This document shows positions 42,863 to 51,944 of a DNA stretch of 64,000 nucleotides, in pieces. The DNA is taken from NCBI RefSeq assembly GCF_002947535.1, contig NZ_PUAP01000002.1, forward strand, positions 124,001 through 188,000, in the 5' to 3' direction. Source of the stretch: Enterococcus mundtii (GTDB lineage: Bacteria > Bacillota > Bacilli > Lactobacillales > Enterococcaceae). The position numbers were made by a program, and so were the translations under genes. The notes under the pieces were generated by a model, which saw nothing but the letters and a program-made list of their open reading frames with translations, ran no database searches and had not been told where the DNA came from. Each line of letters starts with the position of its first letter. Within the stretch, counting starts at the first letter, position 1.

Positions 42863-45718
42863 TCAAGGTTCCGCCACAAAACGGAGAATCATATTAAAAG
42901 TTGGATTTATTTGACTGACCCCGTATGGTAACAAATTTGCAGTACCCGTGAAAGAAAAAGTATTCGTCACATTGGTATCTAAATTGAATAAAGATACTGC
43001 CTCTGTTTTGCTTGGAATGCCTTGATTGATCAATTCTGTCACGTTGTTATTCACTACAAGATTCAATTGTTGTATGATCTCCATATTATCCAATGATTCT
43101 AGTGTCCGCATATCCACACCAATTTTAAAAGGAGATAGATTTTGCACTTCATAATCTGGAGAGGTAATCATGGTATGACCAGTATCAGCAGTGGTGCCAA
43201 ACACAGCAGCTGAAGGAATTCTTACGGATAACATTGGTGTCAAATCTTCAAAAACAGCCGTCAAAGTCGTCGCTGTATCCCCCATCAATACAGTTGTTAC
43301 AGCTTGATCGTTCTCCGTAACTTTGCCATCTCCACTAGTTACTTCCCAATGTGAGAAGCGCCAACCTTGTGCGGGCATTGCAGTGATATCTGTATACTCC
43401 CAACCTTCAACCGTCTCTCTTCCTGTTGGAGTAACTGCTCCAGAACCTTCTACTTCGACAGTCAACGGAACAAAATTTCGTGGTTGTTGCACCCATGTTT
43501 CTGCCATTGGATTCGTATTTTGTAGCTCAATCAGTTGTGAAGTACTTAGCATAAACGAACCATTTGGCTGTTCAGAGGTTCCAGTCCCAACATTTCGCCA
43601 AAAAGGACGATGAGTGGCTGTTGTTGGCAATTCCCATAAACCATTAAAGCGGCCAGCTATAAAGCTTAAGTTACTTCCTATTGTCAGTTCTTTGATTGGT
43701 GCCCCACTGAACATATTCAAGGGGTTCCCCCTGTCTGTTAGCCTAGAGATATCTAATTTCGTTAAACTACTCATTCCATTAAACATTCGTTGCATATTTG
43801 TCACGTTATGTGTAACAAAACTAGACACATCTAAGTCGGTCAAACTACTCACTCCCATAAACATTTGAGACATATTTGTTACATTTCCTGTATCAAAACC
43901 AGACACATCTAGTTCGGTCAAACTACTCATTCCATTAAACATATTGCTCATATTTACTACATTCCTGGTATCAAAACTAGAGGCATCTAGTTGGACTAAA
44001 CTACTCATTCCATTAAACATATTAGTCATGGTTACTACCCTACTGGTATCAAAACTAGACACATCTAGTTCGACCAAACTACCCATTCCATTAAACATGT
44101 TGCTCATGTTTACTACCCTACTGGTATTGAAGTTAGAGACATTTAGTTCCGTTGCATTACTTAAGCCACTGAACAAGTTGATCATAGTTTCAATATTAGA
44201 TGTATCAAAGCTAGAGGCATCTAATTTTCTTACACTACTCATTCCAGCAAACATAGTAGACATCATTGTTACGTTGCTAGTATCAAAGCCAGACACATCT
44301 AATTCTGTTACACTACTCACATTAGTAAACATGTTTGTCATGTTTTCTACCAGACTTGTATCAAAACTGGAAACATCTAATTCTCTGACACTTCTCATAT
44401 TTTGAAACATATTGGACATGTTTCTTACACTACTTGTGTCAAATCCTGAAACGTCTAATTCTCTTATACTATTTACATTTCGAAACATCCCTTGCATGTT
44501 TTCTACAAGGCTTGTGTCAAAGTTAGACACATCTAATTTCATTAAGTTCGTTGCTCCATCAAACATCCCTTGCATAAGTATCACTTGACTTGTATCAAAG
44601 CCAGACACATTTAGTTCTGTTACTCTACTCACATTTCGAAACATATCTATCATACTTACTACATTACCTGTATCCAGTCCTGACACGTCTAATCTCGTCA
44701 AACCAGTTGCTCCTTCAAACATTCTTGTCATGCTAAATAAATTCGTTGTATCAAAGCTAGAAACATCTAGTTCGGTTAGACTACTCATATTTTGGAACAT
44801 TCCTTGCATGGACCAGACATTATACGTATCAAAGCCAGACACATCTAGCTCGGTTAGACTACTCATATTTTGGAACATTTCCTGCATATTCCTTACATTA
44901 CTTGTATCAAAACCAGATACATCTAGGCTGGTCAATGCTGACATATTCGCAAACATGAATGACATTTCACGTAATCCACTTGTATCTAGAAATTCGATTC
45001 CCTCAATTTCTCTTACATTGCGTAGGTCAGTAAAAAATCCTCTGCGTATATCACCACTTATATTCAAACTACCGTTTAACTCACGCAATGCGATTGGTCC
45101 AGTTAATTGCACGCTTGTAATCGCTTGGCTATACATGGGATGGTTGAAATAATCTGTCGCTGCATACCGTCCTCCAATATTGTTCGTCTCATCAAAGACA
45201 CCAGATCCAAGGATCAGCTTCCCTTGTGCATCGACTACCCAAGGAATGGAACCTAACTGTCCGGAAAACAAAGTTCTTGCTCCAGGTATTAATTCCCTAG
45301 CAATCCCTTCATCTTGCACTTCTTCTAGTATTTTTTCTTTCGTTAAACCGCTTTCTGATTCTATTGACTCTTCATCCAGTTGTGTCTCATTCTCCTGCTG
45401 TTGCCTTTCCTCCTCTTGTTTCTGTTCTTCTTGAGCGTCTTCTGGCACTGGCAATTCGATGAGTTCTTCTTCCTCCTCGATTTCTTCTAGCCATAGAGGA
45501 TCATCTTCTTGTAGTTCTTCATTCTCTTCAAAAACTTCCGGAATAGCTATCGAATCGAGCAAATCGTTACTTTTAAATAACTCATATCCCGTAAAGCCAG
45601 GATGTACTTCCTTCTCATATATATGATTAGACATTACCTGTACTGAAGTTGGAAAAATAATTGACCCTCCCAATAAAATTACAACAAAAAAATTTTTAAT
45701 CAGACGTATCCGCCACAT
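42863..45718 (-). CDS. BspA-type (DUF285) repeat surface protein, expanded (cassette B)
   Basis: 951 residues. Signal peptide (MWRIRLIKNFFVVILLGG), an Asp/Glu-rich linker to about 135, and about sixteen 26-residue repeats of the LDVSGFDTSNVTNMSNMF type (about 240-665), twice the number in cassette A. A divergent InlB repeat (GWRFSHWEV) and the cassette's WxL-like C-terminal domain (VRIPSAAVF, PTFNMILRF) follow. Start at ATG 45716-45718 behind GAGGTGAG. The 78-bp DNA repeats could recombine and change adhesin length. First gene of cassette B. Confidence 0.85.
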   Translation of the reverse strand: MWRIRLIKNFFVVILLGGSIIFPTSVQVMSNHIYEKEVHPGFTGYELFKSNDLLDSIAIPEVFEENEELQEDDPLWLEEIEEEEELIELPVPEDAQEEQKQEEERQQQENETQLDEESIESESGLTKEKILEEVQDEGIARELIPGARTLFSGQLGSIPWVVDAQGKLILGSGVFDETNNIGGRYAATDYFNHPMYSQAITSVQLTGPIALRELNGSLNISGDIRRGFFTDLRNVREIEGIEFLDTSGLREMSFMFANMSALTSLDVSGFDTSNVRNMQEMFQNMSSLTELDVSGFDTYNVWSMQGMFQNMSSLTELDVSSFDTTNLFSMTRMFEGATGLTRLDVSGLDTGNVVSMIDMFRNVSRVTELNVSGFDTSQVILMQGMFDGATNLMKLDVSNFDTSLVENMQGMFRNVNSIRELDVSGFDTSSVRNMSNMFQNMRSVRELDVSSFDTSLVENMTNMFTNVSSVTELDVSGFDTSNVTMMSTMFAGMSSVRKLDASSFDTSNIETMINLFSGLSNATELNVSNFNTSRVVNMSNMFNGMGSLVELDVSSFDTSRVVTMTNMFNGMSSLVQLDASSFDTRNVVNMSNMFNGMSSLTELDVSGFDTGNVTNMSQMFMGVSSLTDLDVSSFVTHNVTNMQRMFNGMSSLTKLDISRLTDRGNPLNMFSGAPIKELTIGSNLSFIAGRFNGLWELPTTATHRPFWRNVGTGTSEQPNGSFMLSTSQLIELQNTNPMAETWVQQPRNFVPLTVEVEGSGAVTPTGRETVEGWEYTDITAMPAQGWRFSHWEVTSGDGKVTENDQAVTTVLMGDTATTLTAVFEDLTPMLSVRIPSAAVFGTTADTGHTMITSPDYEVQNLSPFKIGVDMRTLESLDNMEIIQQLNLVVNNNVTELINQGIPSKTEAVSLFNLDTNVTNTFSFTGTANLLPYGVSQINPTFNMILRFVAEP
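43745..44995 (-). repeat. About sixteen tandem 78-bp coding repeats in the cassette B adhesin gene
   Basis: Each unit encodes 26 residues of the DUF285 type. Some neighbours are nearly identical at the DNA level (for example three successive units carrying the NMFNGMSSL variant), indicating recent expansion. Confidence 0.85.
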
Positions 45719-45846
45719 CAAACTCACCTCAATTCATCTTTTTTTAAAAAACAAACCTTAAAACCTTTTTAAATAAAGGATTAAAAAGAATGCCTATTTT
45801 AATTTTTCAAATCAGCGATAAATTAAAATCGACATCCCCTGAACAA

Positions 45847-45874
45847 AGTATAACACCAACAAACTACAAATCAA
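45847..45874 (-). promoter_or_regulatory. Probable promoter of cassette B
   Basis: On the minus strand TTGATT (45869-45874) and TATACT (45847-45852) are 16 bp apart. A nearly perfect palindrome TACAAATC/AATTTGTA (45865-45880) overlaps the -35 and could be an operator. Confidence 0.55.
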
Positions 45875-45880
45875 TTTGTA

Positions 45881-46232
45881 ATTTTTGTCTTGGATTGAAA
45901 TTTTTCTGGACTAAAAGCTTTTTAAAACTATTAAAAGCTAATTGCTGCATACACAATAAATAACAAATAATGAAAATTATTTTTTATTTATTTCTATAGA
46001 AACAAATTGAAGATAAAATAATAAATCATTTTTCCAGATGTAGAGAAAAACTGACAGATATTTATTTCCAGTCATTCATTAACTTTAAAAAAATGGATTG
46101 TAAATTTTTATAGCGCCCCTTGGCTCACTATAAATTGACAGGCACTACACATATAGCGAGCAAATAATATCGATAGATAGCAGAGGAGTTCATTGTTCCA
46201 ACAACATCATTCATCACTGGTCTACTTTTTGT
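45881..46232. other. AT-rich gap upstream of cassette B
   Basis: No gene or clear signal seen. Confidence 0.4.
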
Positions 46233-46281
46233 TTGACACAAAACAATTTTGCTTATATAGTTAATTACATGAGTAGTTAAC
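46233..46281 (+). promoter_or_regulatory. Strong promoter with a YtrA-type operator (first copy)
   Basis: TTGACA (46233-46238) and TATAGT (46256-46261) are exactly 17 bp apart. A 22-bp imperfect palindrome (46260-46281), with arms GTTAATTA and TAGTTAAC, covers the start point. The same layout occurs at 47200-47248 before the GntR gene, so the same regulator probably controls both. Confidence 0.7.
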
Positions 46282-46316
46282 CAACTTTAAGAAAACAAAT
46301 ACTAGGAGGAAATACA

Positions 46317-46397
46317 ATGGCTAACAAACAATCAAGTATATTAAGCAAAGAAGTATGCGACAACCTTAGAGAAGGAATGGAAAGTTGGATTGAATAG
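46317..46397 (+). CDS. Short open frame of 26 codons behind a strong promoter and ribosome site
   Basis: AGGAGG precedes ATG 46317. The frame reads MANKQSSILSKEVCDNL and then REGMESWIE before a TAG. It may be a real small protein or the first part of a decayed gene, since a degraded ABC ATPase follows. I do not recognise it. Confidence 0.4.
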   Translation: MANKQSSILSKEVCDNLREGMESWIE

Positions 46398-46600
46398 TAC
46401 TGAGTAAAAGCTATTGTAAGAGGATCAAACACTCGAATGATTTTTTAACCAGAAACGATTTATACTCAAATAGAGCATAATCGTTGCAGTAAAAGTGCAC
46501 TGTTGAATATTATCAACTAGCATGTTTTTGTTGCATCTGGTGGCGAAAATTTTTTAAATGATCTAGCGATCATCAAAAAAAATCTCTTCAAACATTTATA
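46398..46600 (+). pseudogene. Fragment of an ABC transporter ATPase gene
   Basis: Around 46480 the translation reads NRCSKSALLNIIN, matching the Walker A region NGAGKSTLLNIIN of the intact ATPase at 47634. After a frame change, HVFVASGGENFLNDL matches its next segment RSFATSGEVLLNG. The rest is unrecognisable. Confidence 0.6.
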
Positions 46601-47037
46601 TAGTTAGCGCGGAAGTTCATCTTCTAGATCATTTGATTTTTCTAGAACTCCGAAAACTTTTATAGTTCGTTTGATTGAGGTTTTGTTGAGGAAATACTCA
46701 TTATTATCATATTCTCTCTTGCTTCCTAGTGTATAAAGTGAACTGCCTATTGAACATCCTAAAAAAAATAGAAAGCTACTTGTCTATTATTGATAGCAAA
46801 TTGATTATCGTATTCTCACAGGAAGTAGTGTATTTATTTAGAATCAAATATTCCTCATGCCTCATCAGTTCGAACTTTCCCTTTTAGCAGTTGATTGATT
46901 TAAGGCAACTTTTATATATATAGATGAGGATGGAACAGCAAGTGAAACTCCAATGATTTGATACACTTTTTGAAACAGCTATTCTTTTGAATAAAGACCT
47001 CTTGGTTTTTTACATAGATTTATCGAGTAAATCAGCA
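46601..47037. other. Non-coding stretch between the ATPase fragment and the GntR operon
   Basis: No gene recognised; probably further decayed remains of the first operon copy. Confidence 0.4.
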
Positions 47038-47087
47038 AAAAAATATCAGAACTTCTACATGCCTTATGTGAAGTTCCGATATTTTTT
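47038..47087 (+). terminator. Terminator before the GntR/ABC operon
   Basis: An AAAATATC and GAACTTC stem pairs with GAAGTTC and GATATTTTTT (one bulge), ending in a T run. It ends transcripts from the decayed first copy. Confidence 0.7.
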
Positions 47088-47199
47088 CTTCTATTATATA
47101 TAAGTAAAAAAAGTAGTTTTCCATTCATTGGAATGCCAGATCGGTAAAATAAGTTTTAAAAAGAGCTTGTCGCTGGTATGTACCCTTTTATAGCTTGAA

Positions 47200-47248
47200 T
47201 TGACAGAGCAAATACAAGTCTGTATAGTTAATTAAATAAGTAGCTAAC
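47200..47248 (+). promoter_or_regulatory. Promoter and operator of the GntR/ABC operon (second copy)
   Basis: TTGACA (47200-47205), 17 bp, TATAGT (47223-47228). A 22-bp imperfect palindrome (47227-47248), with arms GTTAATTA and TAGCTAAC, overlaps the -10 and start. This suits autorepression by the GntR protein. Confidence 0.75.
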
Positions 47249-47268
47249 AGGTGTAGTGAGGTGTAAAC

Positions 47269-47637
47269 ATGCAATTTGATTTTTCAGGAGACAAACCGTT
47301 ATTTCAACAAGTTGCCAATCAAATTTCCGAGGGAATACTTAATAACTCTTATGCAGAGGGTACCCAGATTCCTTCCACTACGGAAATCGCTAAAGTTTAT
47401 CACCTAAATCCCGCGACTGTTTTAAAAGGTATGAACTTATTGGTAGCTGAACATTTGATTGAAAAGAAACGTGGCCTAGGTATGTTTGTTTTACCTGGCG
47501 CACAAGAAAAAATTCGGCATCAACGAAAAGAAGAATTTTTAAATAAAGAAGTTTCGGCATTGATTATAGAAGCAAAAAAAATCGGTATTAGCGCTGAACA
47601 ACTAAAAGAGTTAATTGAAAGGGGATATGCCGAATGA
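47269..47637 (+). CDS. GntR-family regulator, YtrA subfamily
   Basis: 122 residues: a GntR winged helix (KPLFQQVANQISEGILNNSYAEGTQIPSTTEIAKVYHLNPATVLKG is abbreviated here to its key residues IPSTTE and NPATV) and only a short helical tail. This is the YtrA type, which normally represses its own ABC transporter operon. It overlaps the ATPase gene by 4 nt. GTGAGG precedes the ATG. In related bacteria these operons respond to wall-active antibiotics. Confidence 0.88.
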   Translation: MQFDFSGDKPLFQQVANQISEGILNNSYAEGTQIPSTTEIAKVYHLNPATVLKGMNLLVAEHLIEKKRGLGMFVLPGAQEKIRHQRKEEFLNKEVSALIIEAKKIGISAEQLKELIERGYAE

Positions 47638-48488
47638 GCCTAGTTGTCAAATCCATAAGTAAAAATCATAAAAATGAAAACGTTCTAGATAATATCTCTG
47701 TTCAATTTGAACAGGGAAAAATTTATGGTCTATTAGGAAGAAACGGCGCTGGAAAAAGCACACTATTGAATATTATCAACAATCGGAGTTTCGCTACCTC
47801 AGGGGAAGTACTATTAAATGGTGTACCTGTCGCAGATAGTGAAGTTGCCTTAAACCAGCTATACTTGATGAGCGAAGATCACTTATTCCCCTCTTTTTTT
47901 AAAATCAAAGAACTATTCAAAATCACTGAGCGCTTTTACGGTACATTTGATTGGGCGCTTGCTGATGAAATGCTACATAAATTCGGTTTAAACGCCGATC
48001 AGAGATTCAAAAACCTATCAACAGGTTACCGTACGATCACAAAATTGATCATTGCATTATCCGTTCCTTGTGAATACATCTTCCTTGATGAGCCTGTTTT
48101 AGGTCTGGATGCGACACATCGTGAAATCTTTTATTCCTACTTGATTGAAGTTTACCAACAACGTTTTTGTACCTTTGTGATCTCGACTCATTTGATTGAA
48201 GAAATCGCTAATTTATTAGAAGAGGTCATTATCTTATATGAAGGAAAACTGCTCCAAGCAGCTTCCGTCGAAACAATCTTACAGTATGCGCGAATAGTCT
48301 CTGGGCCAAAAGAACTAGTTGGATCTTACATTGAAACATTACAGGTTCTTGGTCAAAAGCCACTAGGTGGTTCCCTCACTGCTTATGTATACGGTCGGTT
48401 GCCTGAAAAACCAATAGAGGGTATTTCTATCTTACCTTCAACCTTGCAAGAATACTTTATTCAACTTACTAGCGGAGAGGAGGAATGA
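47634..48488 (+). CDS. ABC transporter ATPase of the YtrA-type operon
   Basis: 284 residues. ABC domain with Walker A GRNGAGKST (about 37-45), signature LSTGYRT (a variant of LSGGQ), Walker B IFLDEPVLGLD and the switch histidine in ISTHLIEE. A C-terminal region of about 70 residues follows. ATG overlaps the regulator's stop (ATGA). It pairs with the membrane protein encoded 4 nt later. Confidence 0.88.
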   Translation: MSLVVKSISKNHKNENVLDNISVQFEQGKIYGLLGRNGAGKSTLLNIINNRSFATSGEVLLNGVPVADSEVALNQLYLMSEDHLFPSFFKIKELFKITERFYGTFDWALADEMLHKFGLNADQRFKNLSTGYRTITKLIIALSVPCEYIFLDEPVLGLDATHREIFYSYLIEVYQQRFCTFVISTHLIEEIANLLEEVIILYEGKLLQAASVETILQYARIVSGPKELVGSYIETLQVLGQKPLGGSLTAYVYGRLPEKPIEGISILPSTLQEYFIQLTSGEEE

Positions 48489-48492
48489 TCGA

Positions 48493-49227
48493 ATGAAGTT
48501 CCGCGCAGCATTTCTTTATCGATTCAAATATCAATTACTAGCTTTATCCGCATTCTTAGCGCTATTCACCCTATTAGGGATCATCCTCCCACTTATCGGT
48601 ATTTTCTTAGTCAGTGATTTTTCTCGTATGATCAATTCAGATGGGATCATTGAATGTATGATTTACATGGTTTTCTTGTCTTACATCGGTATGAATTCGG
48701 ACTTCAAACTATTTATCCAAAACGGTGTATCCCGCGTTCATCTTCTATTCACCCATATACTGACAAATGTGATTATCTCCGTGATTTTTTCTTTGGTCAT
48801 GCTACTACTTATCGAGGTCTTGAACTCAAATTTGATTGCACATCTTAAATGGGATATTTTTCTCATTAGGCTTTATTCTCAAGGTAATTTTTTTGTCGAT
48901 TGGCTCTTTTTTTCACTACTATTGATCCTTCCTAGTTCAATCGGGCTTCTTTTATCTACATTAAACGGTCGCTTGAGTCAGCCAGTAAAATTTATTGGAC
49001 TTCTTGTATTGCTAATACTTCCTATTCCGATAAGTACATTTATGCAACTAAGTGGTACTGGTTTTCAAACAAACATCGTTCGTGTCTTACAAAAAATGAT
49101 TGGGTATCAGTCTGGAGAGTTTTCTCTTCCACCAATATTGTTAACATTAACAACGACTATTTTATTCACTTTAATGATCACTTACCTATTGAACAGAAGA
49201 CGAGAAATCAGAACGGCAAATGCGTAA
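48493..49227 (+). CDS. ABC transporter membrane subunit of the YtrA-type operon
   Basis: 244 residues with about six transmembrane helices. It has a typical ABC-2-like small permease character with an FIQNGVSR motif after the second helix, often seen in permeases next to YtrA-type regulators. It has no recognisable substrate motif. GGAGAGGAGGA lies upstream. Confidence 0.78.
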   Translation: MKFRAAFLYRFKYQLLALSAFLALFTLLGIILPLIGIFLVSDFSRMINSDGIIECMIYMVFLSYIGMNSDFKLFIQNGVSRVHLLFTHILTNVIISVIFSLVMLLLIEVLNSNLIAHLKWDIFLIRLYSQGNFFVDWLFFSLLLILPSSIGLLLSTLNGRLSQPVKFIGLLVLLILPIPISTFMQLSGTGFQTNIVRVLQKMIGYQSGEFSLPPILLTLTTTILFTLMITYLLNRRREIRTANA

Positions 49228-49250
49228 CCTTATCACCAGTTAGAATAGTC

Positions 49251-49302
49251 AAAAACCTAGGATAAGAACCAGAGATCACCGTGGTATCTATCCTAGGTTT
49301 TT
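49251..49302 (+). terminator. Terminator of the GntR/ABC operon
   Basis: AAAAACCTAGGATA pairs perfectly with TATCCTAGGTTTTT, ending in T5, 24 nt after the permease stop. The rest of the gap to 49590 shows nothing clear. Confidence 0.9.
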
Positions 49303-49590
49303 ACTGTCTTCCTCGGTCATAATCATACATACTTTTTTTCTTAGCCAATTCACTCATTTATCCCTCTAGCAATTAACAGATCTCTGCTTATCTCTTTGAT
49401 TTTTTCCACACCAGCATTCTATTTAGTGACAAATAGCAATCCATCGTTTTTTTCATTTCGCCTGTCGATGCGCTGACACTATCACCGACAGTCCCAATTG
49501 CGTACTTACTTTAGTGATATAGATAGATACATCTCATCAACATGCTATAATTGATAGAAAGGAACAGAATCATAAACAAGTAGGTGAGCT

Positions 49591-50385
49591 ATGTATTCTC
49601 CAATTCAAGTACCCTATATCGTCAATCCGATCTATCAGAAATATTTCAAGTATACAGCAACTGTCATTCCCTCATTACAAAACTTTGTGATTTGTCTATG
49701 GGAACACCAATCCTTGACTCAGGATTCCTACGAAGTGAATGATTTGATCATTCCAGATGGATGTATTGATCTTTTCATTGATTTCAAAAAGCAATCGATC
49801 GAATTTTCAGGTATCAGTAAGACAGAGTATGATTTTTATAGCCATACGTCTGAATCTTACTTAGCGGCTACACTGAAACCTGGCGCTTTTGAACAACTTA
49901 CTGGACGACCGACGACTGAGGTAATGGATTCTTTTCTTTCTATTAGTGAGTTTAAGATACCTTTCAACCTCGACTATTTCTTCTCCTTATCCTATTCTCA
50001 ACAAAAAGAATATTTTATTGATTACCTCCATCAATTGGTTGAAGGGCATACACCAAACCAGTTTATCCAATTGATTGATCGATTTAGTCAAATCCCTGCT
50101 TCTACAATTCAAGATTTGTGTCAGGAATTAGCTGTAGGCACACGGCAATGTCAACGGTTATTTAAGAAGCATTACGGCATTTCTCCGAAACTGATGTTGA
50201 TTACATTGCGTTTTCAGTACTGCTTGAAAATACTAACTGATCCTAACGCTAGTGAAAAAGAGTTAATCGAGTTGCATTACTACGATCAGTCTCACTTGAT
50301 CAAAGATTTCAAAAAGCATATCGGCTTCACACCACTCGAATTTGTCCAACTTTGTAAAGAGATCAAAGCACAACCTTTGGATTAG
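49591..50385 (+). CDS. AraC-family transcriptional regulator
   Basis: 264 residues. The N-terminal 150 residues are a ligand or sensing domain of the type with IPDGCIDLFIDF, and the C-terminus has two helix-turn-helix motifs (IQDLCQELAVGTRQCQRLFKKHYGI in part, and the HYYDQSHLIKDFKKHIGFTP segment). A damaged copy of its C-terminal coding region lies near 51720. It is followed by a VOC-family gene 78 nt downstream, probably its target. GGTGAG precedes the ATG. Confidence 0.82.
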   Translation: MYSPIQVPYIVNPIYQKYFKYTATVIPSLQNFVICLWEHQSLTQDSYEVNDLIIPDGCIDLFIDFKKQSIEFSGISKTEYDFYSHTSESYLAATLKPGAFEQLTGRPTTEVMDSFLSISEFKIPFNLDYFFSLSYSQQKEYFIDYLHQLVEGHTPNQFIQLIDRFSQIPASTIQDLCQELAVGTRQCQRLFKKHYGISPKLMLITLRFQYCLKILTDPNASEKELIELHYYDQSHLIKDFKKHIGFTPLEFVQLCKEIKAQPLD

Positions 50386-50463
50386 ATGGTATGTCGTGTT
50401 TTTACAATACAGCCTAAAATTCTCATGCTATAGTTGCTCTATCAAGTTAAGGGAGATGAAATC

Positions 50464-50970
50464 ATGAATAAAATCAAGTGGGAAGGCTTTTTACTTACAA
50501 CTTCTGATATCAAAAAATCAAAAAATTTCTATGAACATGTCTTAGGTCTAGAAGTCATTAGTGCAGTTGAAGACATGATTGAATTTGAAGGTGGTTTTAC
50601 TTTGTATGACAAAGATGCCTATATTCAGATCGTTGCCGGCGATCAAGCAGAAAGAGCTACTGGTAGAAATCTGAGAGTAACATCTCAACCAAACAATTTC
50701 CAATTATACTTTGAAGTGGAAGAATTAGATTATTGGGTGAAGAAAATTACTTCTGATTCAGAAATCGAAGTGATCCACGATACATTGACCTATGACTGGG
50801 GACAAAAAGTGTTTCGTTTTTACGACTACGATAAACATATCGTTGAAGTTTCAGAAAGCATTCAAGGTGTCTTCAATCGTCTATATGCGCAAGGTTTGAG
50901 CCTTCCAGAAATCGCTGAACGCTTTGGCAACTCAATAGAAACGATCCAAAAGCAGTTTATGAATCAATAA
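50464..50970 (+). CDS. VOC-family (glyoxalase-like) protein with a C-terminal helical extension
   Basis: 168 residues. The first 130 form a glyoxalase/bleomycin-resistance fold (SKNFYEHVLGLEVIS, FRFYDYDKHIVEVSE). The last 35 residues (QGLSLPEIAERFGNSIETIQK) look like a helix-turn-helix, unusual for the family. ATG 50464 with GGGAGATGA just upstream; an earlier in-frame start is unsupported. Function is unknown, perhaps binding or detoxifying a small molecule sensed by the AraC neighbour. Confidence 0.8.
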   Translation: MNKIKWEGFLLTTSDIKKSKNFYEHVLGLEVISAVEDMIEFEGGFTLYDKDAYIQIVAGDQAERATGRNLRVTSQPNNFQLYFEVEELDYWVKKITSDSEIEVIHDTLTYDWGQKVFRFYDYDKHIVEVSESIQGVFNRLYAQGLSLPEIAERFGNSIETIQKQFMNQ

Positions 50971-51035
50971 ACGATCAACTATCTGCTGCACGAATCTTCA
51001 GTCAACATTTGAATAATAAAAATTAGAATATCTAG

Positions 51036-51087
51036 GCAATCCAATCGCTTCATTCACGAGTTAAGAATTATTGGATTGCTCTTTTTT
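51036..51087 (+). terminator. Terminator of the AraC/VOC genes
   Basis: GCAATCCAAT pairs perfectly with ATTGGATTGC around a 24-nt loop, followed by TCTTTTTTG. Confidence 0.85.
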
Positions 51088-51130
51088 GTTTTCCAATATA
51101 CTGATACCCTCCCGAAAGAATCTATCTGAC

Positions 51131-51537
51131 CTACATCCATTTTGTCGATTTTTGATCTAGTATCTTATTCTCGGCCAAATATTCAAACAATGGATCTAAG
51201 CCTTCATGGAATTGAACGACATCAAAATCACTGATGAATTGAACACCTTTGATTTTATTCGGTTCATTCAATGTTGGTTTTCCTTTCGCCGAACCCGCAA
51301 AATAAATATGTCCCAACCAGTCAGTTCCTGCAAACGTTAATTTCTCACAGAAAATTTCTTCTACATTTGAGATTTCTAAAGCAAGCTCTTCCTTTACTTC
51401 TCGTATCGCACATTCCATTGGACTTTCATCATCTTCTTGCTTTCCGCCTGGAAGATTCCACGTTCCTTTCTATCTTTTAATACGAGAATGTCGCCTGATT
51501 GGTCTTTTATGAACACTCTAGTAAAGCCTTTTAGCAA
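51131..51537 (-). pseudogene. NUDIX hydrolase gene with a frameshift
   Basis: From TTG 51535-51537 the frame reads LLKGFTRVFIKDQSGDILVLKD, the usual NUDIX start. It then loses frame near 51455. In the next frame the text resumes TWNLPGGKQEDDESPMECAI and then REVKEEL, the NUDIX box, and continues to a normal end. One base change would restore a protein of about 135 residues. Sequencing error is possible. Confidence 0.75.
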
Positions 51538-51700
51538 ATAACCAGTCCTTTCTATCTACTTTTATATGTATACTATCATAACTTTATCTATCGAAGCCAT
51601 ACTAGCCTGATCATATGAAAAGATTAGCCGCCACATACCGTTTTTTAGCATTGGCGACTATATTTTTTTCTGATGGATTAAACTTTATCTCAGTGATTCA

Positions 51701-51916
51701 TTGTTTCAAATAGCTTGCATGGCATTTTACCAAAACTGATGTTGACCACATTACGTTTTCAGTACTACTTAGAAATACTGACCAAACCTCATACGACTGA
51801 AAAAACTTAGTAGAAGATCTAGATTATTGGGTGAAAAAATCACTTCTGACTCAGAAATCGCTGAACGCTTTGGTGAGCCACTCGAAATTGTCAAAGAACG
51901 TTACAGTATTTCCTAA
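51701..51916 (+). pseudogene. Collapsed second copy of the AraC and VOC genes
   Basis: 51727-51790 matches the AraC gene near 50190-50235 (AAACTGATGTTGA, CGTTTTCAGTACT). 51810-51916 matches the VOC gene at 50720-50970 (TAGATTATTGGGTGAA, GAAATCGCTGAACGCTTTGG). Large internal deletions join the two. The pair was evidently duplicated in tandem and one copy decayed. Confidence 0.75.
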
Positions 51917-51944
51917 GCTCCAAGAATAATCAAAATATCTATCT

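Noticed and set aside
43944-44405. Open frame of 153 codons on the plus strand
   Set aside because: It is antisense to the adhesin repeats, with a repetitive translation that mirrors them; no ribosome site.
43745-44995. CRISPR-like array of regular repeats
   Set aside because: The 78-bp units are contiguous coding repeats of the DUF285 protein without spacers.
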